From: JAAYTL01 sp031460505
GTDB taxonomy: Bacteria; Bacillota; Clostridia; Tissierellales; Tissierellaceae
Assembly: GCA_031460505.1 (NCBI GenBank)
Contig: JAVKTT010000005.1
Coordinates: forward strand, 124,001 to 188,000
Length of the DNA stretch: 64,000 nt
Direction of reading: 5' to 3'
The translations under genes and the position numbers were made by a program. The notes under the pieces are model-generated. The model saw only the letters and a list, made by a program, of their open reading frames with translations, made no database searches and was not told where the DNA came from. Every line of letters starts with the position of its first letter. The first letter of the stretch is position 1. Positions 33,859-43,470 of this stretch are shown in pieces.

Positions 33859-36003
33859 TTAAATCGAGCAAGGGCTATATCCACAGCTTTGGCATTCTGA
33901 ACATCCACCTGAATGGATTAATTCTCCACCACACATAGGACAAGTATCTGGATCCTCTAATAATTGTGCAGCAGCCAGTTCATTTAACTCTTCTTGTAAT
34001 TCATCTATTCTATCTAATCTATTTGTTGACTTATTAGCAGTTTTATCTGTTATCAAGATACCACTTCTAGCACAACCATCTCTATATATTGTTATGCCTT
34101 TTAAACCCATTTCCCATGCATACATATATAAATCTTCAACTTCATCTATTGTAAATTCATTTGGAACATTTACTGTTGATGAAATACTTGCATCTATATA
34201 TTGTTGCCATACAGCCTGCATTTCAATTCTTTCTCTATAATCTAAGTTAGAGGTTGTTACTATGAAATCTGGTAGATCCTCTTCTTTTGTTATATTGTTT
34301 TCTTCCATATATTCCTTTATTATAGGTGTGAACACTTTATAATAAGTGTCTTCCGTATGCAAGGATTCAGATTTTCTTGTATATGAGACTTGGAATATTG
34401 GCTCTAATCCATTACTACATCCAATCAATGTAGATATACTACCTGTAGGAGGTATAGTCAACAATTGGCTATTTCTAAGTCCATACTTACTCACTAATTC
34501 AAGTACATCTTCATCAGCATTACTTAATAGGAATGGTGATTTTAATAAAGCCTCAGCATTATATTTAGGGAATGGACCATCTTCTTTTGCAAGTAGCGCT
34601 GATTGTCTTAAAGCTTCGTTAACCATGGTTCTTCCGATTTGATGAACTAAACTCATGGATTCACTACTACCATATCTAACCCCTAGTTTAATAAACATAT
34701 CAGCTACACCCATTAGACCAAGTCCAATTTGTCTTAATTGCTCTGACATTTCTCTTTGTTGTTGTAGTGGATGTAACTTCATATTTTCGTCCAATACTTC
34801 ATTTAAATATATAACACCATTTCTAACTAATTCTCCAAATTTCTCAAATTCAAATCTGGCATACTTAGTAAATGGATTCTTTACAAATTCACTTAAATTA
34901 ATTGAAGATAAGTTACAGCTACCAAATGCTGGTAGAGTCTCTTCTGCACAAGGATTTACTCCAGCAAACTCAAAATCAGGATCTTCACTCATTAGATGCC
35001 ATGAATCTATTTTATTAGTATATAATATTCCAGGTTCTGCCATGTTCCAGTTGTTTTTAGCTATAATTCTGAAAAGCTCTTTTGCTCTAATAGGCTTTCT
35101 AATTTCTTCTCCTGTAGCTTCTACGGTAAAATGTAAATCATATTCTGTATCATTTTTTACCGCTTTCATAAACCCATCATCTATATTAACTGAAATATTT
35201 GCATAGTTTACTTTGTTTAAATCATTTTTTACATTGATAAATTCCTCTATATCAGGATGATTCACATCTAAGTTAAGCATCAAAGCTCCTCTACGACCTT
35301 TCATACCAATCAAGCCTGTAACAAGAGAAAATAAGTCCATAAATGAAACCGCACCAGTTGTAGTATTTGCTGCATTATTTACCTTAGCACCCTTTGGTCT
35401 TAGCTTGGACAATGTAAGTCCGCAACCACCACCGTAGGAATAAGTTCTAGCTAGATATTTTGCTGTATCAAATATAGCTTCTATATTGTCTTCTACCTTT
35501 GGCATTACATAGCAGTTACTTAGTGTAATTTTTCTACCTAATTTATCTAATCCTCTGCCTGCTAATATTCTACCTGCTGGCATGAATTTTTTATCCTTAA
35601 TTGCTTTTTTTATAGGACCATTACCACCGCTTACTCTATCAAGGAATCCATCAAAGGTTTCATAATCATATCTATATTTTTTCTCATATATGTCCCTTTG
35701 CAAATCTGTCATGTCCCAGCCTTGTTCTCTAAGTCTGGATCTTTCTTCTCTATAAATAATATATTTTCTTGCTACATCAGGACGATTTTTCATTAGATGA
35801 ACTTCTACAGCATCCTGTATCTGCTCTATATTGACTACTTCAGAGTCCTTAAACTCTTCACCGATAAGTCCAGCTATTTCTTTTGCTAAAGCTTCATCTA
35901 AACCTTTTTCAGTTTCTTTCATGGCCTTGCTGATTGCTAACTCTATTTTTTCATTTTCAAAATCAACAATGCTTCCATTTCGCTTTTCAACTTTCAACAA
36001 CAT
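33859..36003 (-). CDS. nrdJ: Adenosylcobalamin-dependent (class II) ribonucleotide reductase
   Basis: This protein of about 714 residues makes deoxyribonucleotides using coenzyme B12 instead of a separate radical subunit, so it works with or without oxygen. An ATP-cone is at the N-terminus (KVEKRNGSIVDFENEKIELA). The catalytic barrel has NPCAEETLPAFGSCNLSSINL and TIPPTGSISTLIGCSNGLEP. The tail holds a CPMCGG-type plus CxxCGYSPC cysteine cluster, probably zinc-binding or redox. No nrdB-type gene is nearby. ATG 36003 after TAGGAGG is preferred to the ATG 36 bases further upstream. Confidence 0.93.
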   Translation of the reverse strand: MLLKVEKRNGSIVDFENEKIELAISKAMKETEKGLDEALAKEIAGLIGEEFKDSEVVNIEQIQDAVEVHLMKNRPDVARKYIIYREERSRLREQGWDMTDLQRDIYEKKYRYDYETFDGFLDRVSGGNGPIKKAIKDKKFMPAGRILAGRGLDKLGRKITLSNCYVMPKVEDNIEAIFDTAKYLARTYSYGGGCGLTLSKLRPKGAKVNNAANTTTGAVSFMDLFSLVTGLIGMKGRRGALMLNLDVNHPDIEEFINVKNDLNKVNYANISVNIDDGFMKAVKNDTEYDLHFTVEATGEEIRKPIRAKELFRIIAKNNWNMAEPGILYTNKIDSWHLMSEDPDFEFAGVNPCAEETLPAFGSCNLSSINLSEFVKNPFTKYARFEFEKFGELVRNGVIYLNEVLDENMKLHPLQQQREMSEQLRQIGLGLMGVADMFIKLGVRYGSSESMSLVHQIGRTMVNEALRQSALLAKEDGPFPKYNAEALLKSPFLLSNADEDVLELVSKYGLRNSQLLTIPPTGSISTLIGCSNGLEPIFQVSYTRKSESLHTEDTYYKVFTPIIKEYMEENNITKEEDLPDFIVTTSNLDYRERIEMQAVWQQYIDASISSTVNVPNEFTIDEVEDLYMYAWEMGLKGITIYRDGCARSGILITDKTANKSTNRLDRIDELQEELNELAAAQLLEDPDTCPMCGGELIHSGGCSECQSCGYSPCSI

Positions 36004-36136
36004 GGTTATGCCTCCTATAAAATTAATAAACTTCGACACAATATATTGTGTGTCAAAGTTATTTTACCCACTATATGTATACTTTAACATAAATATATAT
36101 ATAATACAATATATTAATAAATTGAGTCCAACATAA

Positions 36137-37093
36137 TTATTCTCCTAGTAAGTACTCTTCAAGGGTTATGTCTCTTTCAAAAATATTTGAAGCATGTTCA
36201 ATTCCTATATATCTAAAATGCCATGGTTCATAAATATACCCAGTAATATCTGTTTTTCCCTTAGGATATCTTAATATAAAACCAAATCTATGGGCATTTT
36301 CTCTAAGCCAAATACCTTCTTCTGTATCTTCGAAGGATTCTTCTAACCAATATGTTTGATCATTTCCTCCAATATCAAAAGCTAAACCAGTTTCATGCTC
36401 AGAATGTCTTGGTTTTGCAGAATACAACACAGCATTATCATATCCATCTTTTTTCACGTATTGATTAAATAAGCCCTTTTGGTATTCATATGTCCTATAT
36501 CTAGAGAAAGCTGTAAGATTTTTGCCTGTTTCATCATTGCAAGCTGCAATCATTTTATCTAGATACTCTCTTGCCTCAGGGTCTTCTCCCGGATTATAAT
36601 CCATAGATAGGGCGTACTCCTTATTTACTAATAAAATCCCCTTTACTATTTTCATTTTCATTGTCTCAGGCGAAACTATAACTTCCAATTCATCCTTATC
36701 CTTATTTACATTATCGTCATTTTCAGATATATCTTTAATATCCACATTCGATAGATATTCTTCAGATGAATATCCAATAGTATTATTATATATCAGCTTG
36801 TCCCATCCATTGTCATGACTAATTACTTCAACTCTTTCTCCTTTAGGAACAGTTAGTATTATTCCTTCATCTGTACCTGGACCTGTCCTTAAATTAAGGT
36901 TCTCCGTTGTATATTTATACATCTTAACTTCATCATCAACTTGATCCATTTCTTCATCTCCTAACTCTTCAAGATTAGGTACAAACGCTTCTTGTTCATC
37001 CGTTTTCCCTAAGGTAGCAAATAGCTTCACTGATCCTAAGGGTATAATTGTTATAATAATAACAATTACAATAAATCTTAAACCTCTTCTCAT
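36137..37093 (-). CDS. Membrane-anchored D-alanyl-D-alanine carboxypeptidase (VanY type) with SH3 domain
   Basis: This protein of about 318 residues trims the terminal D-Ala from peptidoglycan stem peptides outside the membrane. A single membrane anchor covers residues 5-25. A bacterial SH3 domain follows (YKYTTENLNLRTGPGTDEGI to IGYSSEEYLS). The C-terminal LAS-family peptidase has YRTYEYQKGLF, the zinc motif RHSEHETGLAFDIGG and the last zinc ligand in YEPWHFRYIG. The frame extends upstream to 37153, but GGTGGG fits the ATG at 37093. It is monocistronic, upstream of nrdJ on the same strand. Confidence 0.93.
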   Translation of the reverse strand: MRRGLRFIVIVIIITIIPLGSVKLFATLGKTDEQEAFVPNLEELGDEEMDQVDDEVKMYKYTTENLNLRTGPGTDEGIILTVPKGERVEVISHDNGWDKLIYNNTIGYSSEEYLSNVDIKDISENDDNVNKDKDELEVIVSPETMKMKIVKGILLVNKEYALSMDYNPGEDPEAREYLDKMIAACNDETGKNLTAFSRYRTYEYQKGLFNQYVKKDGYDNAVLYSAKPRHSEHETGLAFDIGGNDQTYWLEESFEDTEEGIWLRENAHRFGFILRYPKGKTDITGYIYEPWHFRYIGIEHASNIFERDITLEEYLLGE

Positions 37094-37189
37094 ATTCATC
37101 CCACCACTTATATTTAGTATATATATTATTACATTTTTCGACCTTTTTTTCAATTAATATCATAGGCATAATAAAATAAAAACCTATTC

Positions 37190-37218
37190 TTGACATACGA
37201 TTTGTATTTAGATATGTT
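37190..37218 (+). promoter_or_regulatory. Promoter of the GNAT gene
   Basis: A consensus TTGACA at 37190-37195 is followed after 17 bases by TATGTT at 37213-37218, about 35 bases before the reading frame. Confidence 0.5.
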
Positions 37219-37254
37219 TAATATAATAATTGAAATTTTCTATTAATAAGGGGG

Positions 37255-37698
37255 ATGGGAGTATTGGATATTGACATGAGAAGAATTGAATATGGAACGG
37301 ATGAATATGAGGTTTCCATCGATATAAGGAACGAAGCATTTCGTAAACCTTGGGGAATGAATATACGTGACGAAGATCTTACAAGTGATAAAAATATGGA
37401 TATGTATGGTGGATACTTAAACGGCACCATGATAGCCACAATTTTCTTAGCAGAAGATGATAATGAAACTGCTAGGGTAAAAAGTGTAGCCATTCTAGAA
37501 GAATATCGCAAACATGGTTTAGGAAGGCATTTGATGGATTTTATTGAGAATAAAGCTAGAGAAAAGGGATATACAAAAGTTAATCTCATGGGGAGAGTTT
37601 CTGTAGAAGGTTTCTATCATAAACTTGGTTATGAAACCATGAGTGAACCATTTGAATACCATACTATTCCACATATTAATATGACAAAAAAACTTTAA
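37255..37698 (+). CDS. GNAT family N-acetyltransferase
   Basis: This protein of about 147 residues has the GNAT acetyl-CoA loop VKSVAILEEYRKHGLGRHLMDFIE and the late VEGFYHKLGYETM segment. The acceptor is unknown. Its start is uncertain: the ATG at 37255 sits directly against a GGGGG ribosome binding site, so the TTG at 37264 or the ATG at 37276 could be used. It is a single gene with its own promoter and terminator. Confidence 0.88.
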   Translation: MGVLDIDMRRIEYGTDEYEVSIDIRNEAFRKPWGMNIRDEDLTSDKNMDMYGGYLNGTMIATIFLAEDDNETARVKSVAILEEYRKHGLGRHLMDFIENKAREKGYTKVNLMGRVSVEGFYHKLGYETMSEPFEYHTIPHINMTKKL

Positions 37699-37710
37699 TT
37701 AATATACTTA

Positions 37711-37740
37711 TAGCCTAATAATTTTAATTAGGCTATTTTT
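37711..37740 (+). terminator. Terminator of the GNAT gene
   Basis: A perfect 9-base stem (TAGCCTAAT/ATTAGGCTA) is followed by TTTTTTA, 12 bases past the stop codon. Confidence 0.88.
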
Positions 37741-37744
37741 TATT

Positions 37745-37776
37745 ATATGAATAAACTACAATTCGTTTATTCATAT
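37745..37776. promoter_or_regulatory. Long palindrome upstream of abgT
   Basis: Perfect 12-base arms (ATATGAATAAAC/GTTTATTCATAT) are separated by 8 bases. It lies just after the GNAT terminator and about 150 bases before abgT. It has no T-run, so an operator for a dimeric regulator is one reading; a recombined terminator is another. Confidence 0.4.
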
Positions 37777-37926
37777 ATTCCAATATTTAATATATATTGA
37801 ATCTTTCATTTCCCGTTGTATTATGCATAATTTTATAATATAATAAATAAAATGGACTTTATCATGATGAATTAAATGAATTTTAAAATCATGAACCATT
37901 CATTTTTTTAAAAAAGGAGGAATATT

Positions 37927-39444
37927 ATGAGTCAAAAGCAAAAAACTCAAAACAAAGGATTTTTAGCTTGGGTTGAAAGAGTAGGTAACAAGATACCTCA
38001 TCCATTTATTATGTTTTTATGGTTAATAGTTATTGTTGCGGTATTATCATTTGTATTAAATCTAATGGGCGTGTCTGCCGAAAATCCAGCTACTGGTGAA
38101 GTTGTCGTAGTTAAAAATCTTCTATCTGGAGAAGGTATCAATCACGCTTTAACCTCCATGGTTAAAAACTTTACTGGATTCGCACCACTCGGATTAATAC
38201 TTACTATGACATTAGGTATTGGATTAGCAGAAGAAGTTGGTTTTATGTCATCTCTAATGAGAAAGACAATGCTTGGAGCACCAACAAGAATAGTAACATT
38301 TGCTATAGCTCTTATCGGTATCTGTGGTAATATAGCTTCTGATGCTGCAATTGTTATAATTCCACCACTAGCAGCTATGATATTTATGTCATTAGGTCGT
38401 AACCCTATAGCTGGAATTGCAATAGGTTATGCAGCTACTACAGGCGGATTTAGCGCTAACTTATTACCAGCTGGTACAGATGCTCTACTCGCAGGTATTA
38501 CTAACGAAGCATCTAAGATAGTAGGAGCTCCTGAAATACCTATAACAGCCAATTGGTACATCATGGTAGTATCTACTTTCATATTAGCATTTGTGGTTAG
38601 TATTATGTCAGAAAAATACTTAGAGCCTAAATTAGGCAAATATACTGGTTCAAAGCAAATAGAAGCTCAAGAAGTAACACTCGAAGAAAATGCTGGTCTT
38701 AAGTCAGCAGGAATAGGAGCATTAATATATATTGGCTTGCTAGTAATAGCACTAGTTCCTAAGAATTCTTTTTTAAGGAATGCTGAAACTGGTAAAATAT
38801 TAACTGGATCTCCTTTTATGTCAGGGCTTATTCCGATATTATTGATATTATTCCTAGTAACATCTATTCCTTATGCTACTAAAGTTGGAAAGATTAAATC
38901 CTCTGGCGACGTTCCGAAGGTAATGACAAAAGCTATTAATACTATGTCAGGATTTATAGTATTAGCATTTATTATTGGACAGTTTATTTCCTACTTCAAC
39001 TGGACTAATCTTGGTCAAGTTTTAGCAATTGGTGGTTCAAATATTTTGAGGGATATAGGATTCACTGGTGTAGGATTGTTTATAGGCTATATTATATTAT
39101 GTGCATTTGTAAACCTATTTATCGGTTCTGGTTCTGCAAAATGGGCACTTCTAGCACCTATATTTGTACCTATGTTTGCACTATTAGGATATCATCCTGC
39201 ATGGACTCAGTTCCTATATAGAATGGGTGATTCATCAACAAATATAATTTCACCACTATTCACTTACTTCCCTATTATACTTGCATATATGAATGAGTAT
39301 GATGAGGAGGCAGGAGTTGGTACACTATTATCAATGATGATTCCTTATTCAGCCGCAATATTAATTGCATGGGTAATACTAGGATTTATTTGGTACTTTA
39401 TAGGATCTTTACCTTTAGGTCCTGGTGGATTTATATTTATGTAA
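37927..39444 (+). CDS. AbgT family transporter
   Basis: This 505-residue membrane protein with about 11-13 helices belongs to the AbgT family (p-aminobenzoyl-glutamate importers; also MtrF-like exporters). Characteristic parts are GFLAWVERVGNKIPHPFIMF at the start, FTGFAPLGLILTMTLGIGLAEEVG, ICGNIASDAAIVIIPPLAAMIF, and SGSAKWALLAPIFVPMF. It is followed by an internal terminator and an M20 hydrolase, the usual pairing in which an imported aminoacyl conjugate is then cleaved. The true substrate could be a different acyl-amino acid. It has a strong AAAGGAGG site. Confidence 0.92.
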   Translation: MSQKQKTQNKGFLAWVERVGNKIPHPFIMFLWLIVIVAVLSFVLNLMGVSAENPATGEVVVVKNLLSGEGINHALTSMVKNFTGFAPLGLILTMTLGIGLAEEVGFMSSLMRKTMLGAPTRIVTFAIALIGICGNIASDAAIVIIPPLAAMIFMSLGRNPIAGIAIGYAATTGGFSANLLPAGTDALLAGITNEASKIVGAPEIPITANWYIMVVSTFILAFVVSIMSEKYLEPKLGKYTGSKQIEAQEVTLEENAGLKSAGIGALIYIGLLVIALVPKNSFLRNAETGKILTGSPFMSGLIPILLILFLVTSIPYATKVGKIKSSGDVPKVMTKAINTMSGFIVLAFIIGQFISYFNWTNLGQVLAIGGSNILRDIGFTGVGLFIGYIILCAFVNLFIGSGSAKWALLAPIFVPMFALLGYHPAWTQFLYRMGDSSTNIISPLFTYFPIILAYMNEYDEEAGVGTLLSMMIPYSAAILIAWVILGFIWYFIGSLPLGPGGFIFM

Positions 39445-39474
39445 TAAATCATGATTTAAATTACTTTTAACTTA

Positions 39475-39513
39475 AGGAAAGCTCTATGTGTAATCTTTCA
39501 ATAGAGCTTTCCT
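39475..39513 (+). terminator. Hairpin between abgT and the M20 hydrolase gene
   Basis: A perfect 13-base stem (AGGAAAGCTCTAT/ATAGAGCTTTCCT) with a 13-base loop is followed by ATTCTTTT. It lies between two genes that otherwise look like an operon and should reduce readthrough into the second. Confidence 0.65.
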
Positions 39514-39539
39514 ATTCTTTTAACGTAGGAGGTTTTTTA

Positions 39540-40724
39540 GTGAAAAATAACTTAGACAAAACCATTGAAAAGTATTTAGATAACATTATAGAAATAAGAA
39601 GAGATATACACCAAAATCCAGAAATTGGTATGGAGGAGAAAAGAACTTCTGCTTTAGTAAAAAAAGAATTAGAAGAACTAGGTCTTGAAGTACAAGATAA
39701 AATTGGGAAAATGGGAGTAGTTGGACTTCTTAGAGGTAAAGAACCGGGTAAGACCATACTTTTAAGAGCTGATATGGACTGCCTTCCAATGGATGAGCTT
39801 GCTGATTTACCTTTTAAATCAAAGGTTCCTGGTATGATGCATGCTTGTGGACACGATGTGCACACTGCTATTCTTTTAGGTGCTGCTAAGGTATTATCCG
39901 AATTTAAAGATGAAATCAAGGGAAATATTAAATTTGTATTTCAACCTGCTGAAGAGGCAAACCCAACTGGTGGAGCAAGGTATATGATAGAAGATGGAGT
40001 ACTTGAAAATCCAAAGGTAGATGCAGCAGTTGCTCTACATGTTTGGAATTTACCATTAGGAAAAGTAGGTATTAGAACCAGTACTATGATGGCACAGTCC
40101 GACAGAATATTCATCACAGTAAAAGGGAAATCATCTCACGCATCACAACCTCATAATGGTATAGATGCAATTGTGGCAGCAGGTCATATAATAACAGCAC
40201 TTCAAACAGTAATAAGTAGAAATGTAGATCCAATGGAAAGTGCTGTAGTCACCATAGGTACTATACATGGTGGTAGTAGATATAACGTTACCTGCGACAA
40301 GGTAATTTTAGAGGGTACAGTTAGAACCTTTAATCCTGAAATCTCCGCTATAATGCCTACTAGAATAAAATCTATTGCAGAGAATGTAGCTGCTGCTCTT
40401 GGAGCTGAATGTGATGTTGAATATGTAGAAGGCTATTCTGCTACTGTAAATGATGAAGAACTAGCTACTAAATTTATTGGATATTTCCAAGATTCCATTG
40501 GAGAAGAAAATGTGATTATTCCAAGTAAACCAGCATCAGGCGGTGAAGATTTTTCTGAATTTACTAAGGAAGTACCTTCAGTATTCTATTGGTTAGGTAT
40601 GGAGTCTGACATAAATGAAGGTAGGACTACAGTTCATAATCCTAATCTAATAGTGGATGAAAGATGTATACCTATAGGTATTAAAACTATGGTTTCAGGT
40701 GCTATAGATTTTTTAAATGAATAG
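39540..40724 (+). CDS. M20 family amidohydrolase, partner of AbgT
   Basis: This enzyme of about 394 residues has the M20D metal site (GMMHACGHDVHTAILLGAAKVL; FQPAEEANPTGGARYM) and the late GGEDFSEFTKEVPSVFYWLG. It hydrolyses an N-acyl or aminoacyl amide; with AbgT upstream, a p-aminobenzoyl-glutamate-like or N-acyl-amino acid substrate is plausible. The open frame starts at 39486, but that region overlaps the terminator hairpin. The GTG at 39540 after TAGGAGG is the better start. Confidence 0.92.
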   Translation: MKNNLDKTIEKYLDNIIEIRRDIHQNPEIGMEEKRTSALVKKELEELGLEVQDKIGKMGVVGLLRGKEPGKTILLRADMDCLPMDELADLPFKSKVPGMMHACGHDVHTAILLGAAKVLSEFKDEIKGNIKFVFQPAEEANPTGGARYMIEDGVLENPKVDAAVALHVWNLPLGKVGIRTSTMMAQSDRIFITVKGKSSHASQPHNGIDAIVAAGHIITALQTVISRNVDPMESAVVTIGTIHGGSRYNVTCDKVILEGTVRTFNPEISAIMPTRIKSIAENVAAALGAECDVEYVEGYSATVNDEELATKFIGYFQDSIGEENVIIPSKPASGGEDFSEFTKEVPSVFYWLGMESDINEGRTTVHNPNLIVDERCIPIGIKTMVSGAIDFLNE

Positions 40725-40740
40725 AATATCAAAAATAAAT

Positions 40741-40772
40741 AGGACTACTTCCAAATTTATGGAAATAGTCCT
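40741..40772. terminator. Bidirectional terminator between two M20 genes
   Basis: A 13-pair stem with one mismatch (AGGACTA-C-TTCCA / TGGAAATAGTCCT) and a TTTTAAA tail separates convergent genes. Confidence 0.8.
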
Positions 40773-40779
40773 TTTAAAT

Positions 40780-42039
40780 TTATTTTATCAACAACTTAAC
40801 CGTATTCCTAAATGCCTTAAAAGCCATTTCTAATGCTTCTTCATCAAAGTCAAATTTACTATTATGATGAGCAGCCTTTAGGTCTGACCCAAACATGAAG
40901 TGTAGTGCCTTTCCTCCATTGTTTTCTACTTCATTCATCATATAAGTCACGTCTTCGGAACCACCTAATGATCTTGCAACATCTATTTTAAATCCTTCTT
41001 CTTTTAAATGAGAGCCAACTAAATCTACAAAGTCCTTATCATAGGTATTATATGCCGGAGCACTCCCTGCTTCAACTATTCTATAGTTTACATCAAATGT
41101 CTTAGCTGAGCCTTCAATTACGCCATATACTTTATTCCTTAAGGCTTCATTTACTTCTTCGTTTTCTCCTCTAGTTTCTATTTGCATCATTGCATTTGCT
41201 GGTACAACGTTTCTTCCTGTACCTGCATTAAGTACTCCTACATTCAATCTAGTCATACCCGATGCAAATTGAGTCAATGTATGAAGGTTTAATGCACAGC
41301 TTGCTGCTGCTAATAGTGCATTTTTGCCTAATTCAGGTGCAGCTCCTGCATGAGATGAAACCCCTTCAAAGTAAACATCTAACTTAGATGTAGCTAAAAA
41401 TCCTACTGTTCCTAAACCTAATACTCCGCTTTCTACTCCAAGTCCTATATGACCTGCCAATAAATAATCAGTTCCATTTAGTACCCCAGCTTCTACCATG
41501 CTCTTAGCACCACGAACTCCCTCTTCTGCAGGCTGGAATATTAGTATAAATTTACCTTTTAAATTATCTTTTTCTTCCATTAACCATTTAGCTATTGAAA
41601 GACCTATAGTTATATGTCCATCATGGCCACACGCATGCATAGCAAAGTTATTTTGTGATCTAAAGTTTTCTTTATTAGGTATGTGGTCCTTATCATTGGA
41701 TTCTTCTACGTCGTTTGCGTCGATATCAAATCGCATAGCAATCGTTGGTCCTTCTTTACCTGTATCTAGTTTTGCAACTACTCCAGTATATCCTTCAAGA
41801 ATCTCAGATATATCATAATCTACATCCAATGTAAGACTATTACTGTAATCCTTCATTTTCTTTTCAGTCGGAAGACCCATCCTTTCACCATGTATAGACT
41901 TACCATATTCTACCTCATATCCATATGATTTCAAGTAATTAATTATCCTTACGGTTGTTTGAAACTCCAACCATCCAGGTTCTGCTATTTGATGAAACTC
42001 TCTTCTCATCTTGGACATCTGTTCATTAATCACACTCAT
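40780..42039 (-). CDS. AbgA-like M20 amidohydrolase
   Basis: This M20 hydrolase of about 419 residues is distinct from the two other copies. It has an insertion of about 30 residues after the first strand (GERMGLPTEKKMKDYSNSLT), as in AbgA/aminobenzoyl-glutamate hydrolase-like proteins. The metal ligands are in FAMHACGHDGHITIGLSIAK and IFQPAEEGVRGAKSMV, and near the end in HFMFGSDLKAAHHNSKFDFD. It follows the opine-dehydrogenase-like gene by about 45 bases in the same direction, so both should respond to the riboswitch at 43308-43438. The ATG at 42039 fits GGGGTG. Confidence 0.9.
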   Translation of the reverse strand: MSVINEQMSKMRREFHQIAEPGWLEFQTTVRIINYLKSYGYEVEYGKSIHGERMGLPTEKKMKDYSNSLTLDVDYDISEILEGYTGVVAKLDTGKEGPTIAMRFDIDANDVEESNDKDHIPNKENFRSQNNFAMHACGHDGHITIGLSIAKWLMEEKDNLKGKFILIFQPAEEGVRGAKSMVEAGVLNGTDYLLAGHIGLGVESGVLGLGTVGFLATSKLDVYFEGVSSHAGAAPELGKNALLAAASCALNLHTLTQFASGMTRLNVGVLNAGTGRNVVPANAMMQIETRGENEEVNEALRNKVYGVIEGSAKTFDVNYRIVEAGSAPAYNTYDKDFVDLVGSHLKEEGFKIDVARSLGGSEDVTYMMNEVENNGGKALHFMFGSDLKAAHHNSKFDFDEEALEMAFKAFRNTVKLLIK

Positions 42040-42085
42040 CAAAACACCCCTTTATCGAAGATATAATTAGCTGATATATACCCCA

Positions 42086-43204
42086 TTATACCACATCTTC
42101 TAACCTTCTTTTTACAATAGTTCCTTTTCTTGCTAAAAGGTGCATTTCAGCAATTGATAATCCATCTAATCCTAATCTTTTGGCACTTCTTCCTTCACTT
42201 CTAAAGTCTCTATTTGTCATTATTTGAGCAATGTTTATCATTGATGATATTGCAGGAGTTTTTAACCCAAATTGATTAGCAATAGACTCCATCGGAACTA
42301 AACTGCAAGGCACATCTTCATAGATATATCTAGTATATAGACCTTGAGGAGCCTGTAATCCCTTGTAACCTGGATTGTTTTGAATTGCTTCATAAATAGT
42401 ATCTCCCTCTGCACCATAACTTTCATATAGCCATTGAACCGAAGACACAACATTTACTTGCAATAACCTTCCAATTTCCATTCTTTCTCTATCCATTTTT
42501 TCTAAAAAATTGCCAACTGATGGTGTGATTCCTTCTCTGTAATATTCAAATGGTGAACATCTTTCTATATGACCGCTGTTTAGTAGAGTTGGTGCTGGAT
42601 GAAATATTGCACCATAATTATTTATGCTAGTTTCAAGTACATCTTTTGCTGAAATGAACTGAGGATAAGCCTCGTTGATAAGTTCTAATACGTAGTCTGT
42701 TTTTGTAGCTGGTATTGCTGCTAAAGATACTTCTTTTTTAGATTTAAATATGTGCGCTCTATTTGGCGAGGTTGATCTTGCTGCATATATAAAGGTCTGA
42801 GCTTCAGCTACAATTATGTTATTTCTCTTTCTTTCTGTTAATAATGTTTCATACACTTCTAATGCTCCACCGGTTCTCCCAGGATTCAATACTATGATTT
42901 GACCGTCCTTAATATAAGGAGCCATTTCTTTGGCTATATTATAATGGGCAAGTGCCGGGGTAGTTACCATGATAATATCAACATTTTCTATTGCTTCCTC
43001 AATACTATTGGTTACCTTGTTTAATACACCAAACCCATTTTCTTCACCAGTTAAATGAATAATTGGTTCTTTTATTAAAGGCAGAATCTTATCTAAAGTT
43101 CTATTATATAGATTAACTTTATAACCGATCATCGATAGATACCCTGCCATGGCAAGACCTCCATTACCTGCTCCAATTACACAATAATTCAGTTCTCTTT
43201 TCAT
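42086..43204 (-). CDS. NAD/NADP octopine/nopaline dehydrogenase family protein
   Basis: This 372-residue protein has an N-terminal dinucleotide-binding fold (NYCVIGAGNGGLAMAGYLSMIG) and a helical C-terminal domain (from about residue 185) with INNYGAIFHPAPTLLNSGHI. The Asn/His pair there marks the opine dehydrogenase catalytic region. The family reductively joins an amino acid to a keto acid, or the reverse. It is the first gene of a two-gene unit with an AbgA-like amidohydrolase and stands under a c-di-AMP riboswitch, which ties it to osmotic or K+ physiology. Its substrates are unknown. Confidence 0.9.
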   Translation of the reverse strand: MKRELNYCVIGAGNGGLAMAGYLSMIGYKVNLYNRTLDKILPLIKEPIIHLTGEENGFGVLNKVTNSIEEAIENVDIIMVTTPALAHYNIAKEMAPYIKDGQIIVLNPGRTGGALEVYETLLTERKRNNIIVAEAQTFIYAARSTSPNRAHIFKSKKEVSLAAIPATKTDYVLELINEAYPQFISAKDVLETSINNYGAIFHPAPTLLNSGHIERCSPFEYYREGITPSVGNFLEKMDRERMEIGRLLQVNVVSSVQWLYESYGAEGDTIYEAIQNNPGYKGLQAPQGLYTRYIYEDVPCSLVPMESIANQFGLKTPAISSMINIAQIMTNRDFRSEGRSAKRLGLDGLSIAEMHLLARKGTIVKRRLEDVV

Positions 43205-43269
43205 AATATCATCCTCTCATATTGAATTTATTCTATATTATGTAAACCAAAATTTAGGGTAAAAAAATA

Positions 43270-43287
43270 ACTATGGAGTTCCATAGT
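43270..43287 (-). terminator. Riboswitch-controlled terminator of the opine-dehydrogenase-like operon
   Basis: ACTATGGAACTCCATAGT forms a stem of 7-8 pairs, followed on the minus strand by TATTTTTTT. It is almost the same hairpin as the one after the betaine riboswitch. Confidence 0.85.
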
Positions 43288-43307
43288 CTGTTAACAGTAC
43301 AATATAA

Positions 43308-43438
43308 CTCCCCTTTTTTTCGCTTACGAGGTTAGCTGTCGGATTAGGGCCAAAGGGTAAAGTAGCCCATCCTATTATTAATAGGATTCACCCCGAGATA
43401 ATGGTTCCCCCGCTTCTAAATTTAGAATTAAGCGATAT
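43308..43438 (-). ncRNA. c-di-AMP riboswitch (ydaO/yuaA class), second copy
   Basis: On the minus strand the class motifs appear in order: ATCGCTTAATTC, GCGGGGGAACC, TCGGGGTGAATCC, TTTACCCTTTGGCCC, AATCCGACAGCTAACCTCGT and AAGGGGAGTT. The sequence closely follows the copy at 30450-30590, with one conserved-core change (CCGACAG for CCGTCAG). It controls the opine-dehydrogenase-like gene through the terminator at 43270-43287. Confidence 0.92.
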
Positions 43439-43470
43439 TTAATTATAATTTAGCATAACTCATCTTTAGT

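Noticed and set aside
34655..35206. A 183-codon open frame on the plus strand inside nrdJ
   Set aside because: It is antisense to a clearly conserved reductase domain, and its sequence is low-complexity and hydrophobic with no ribosome binding site.
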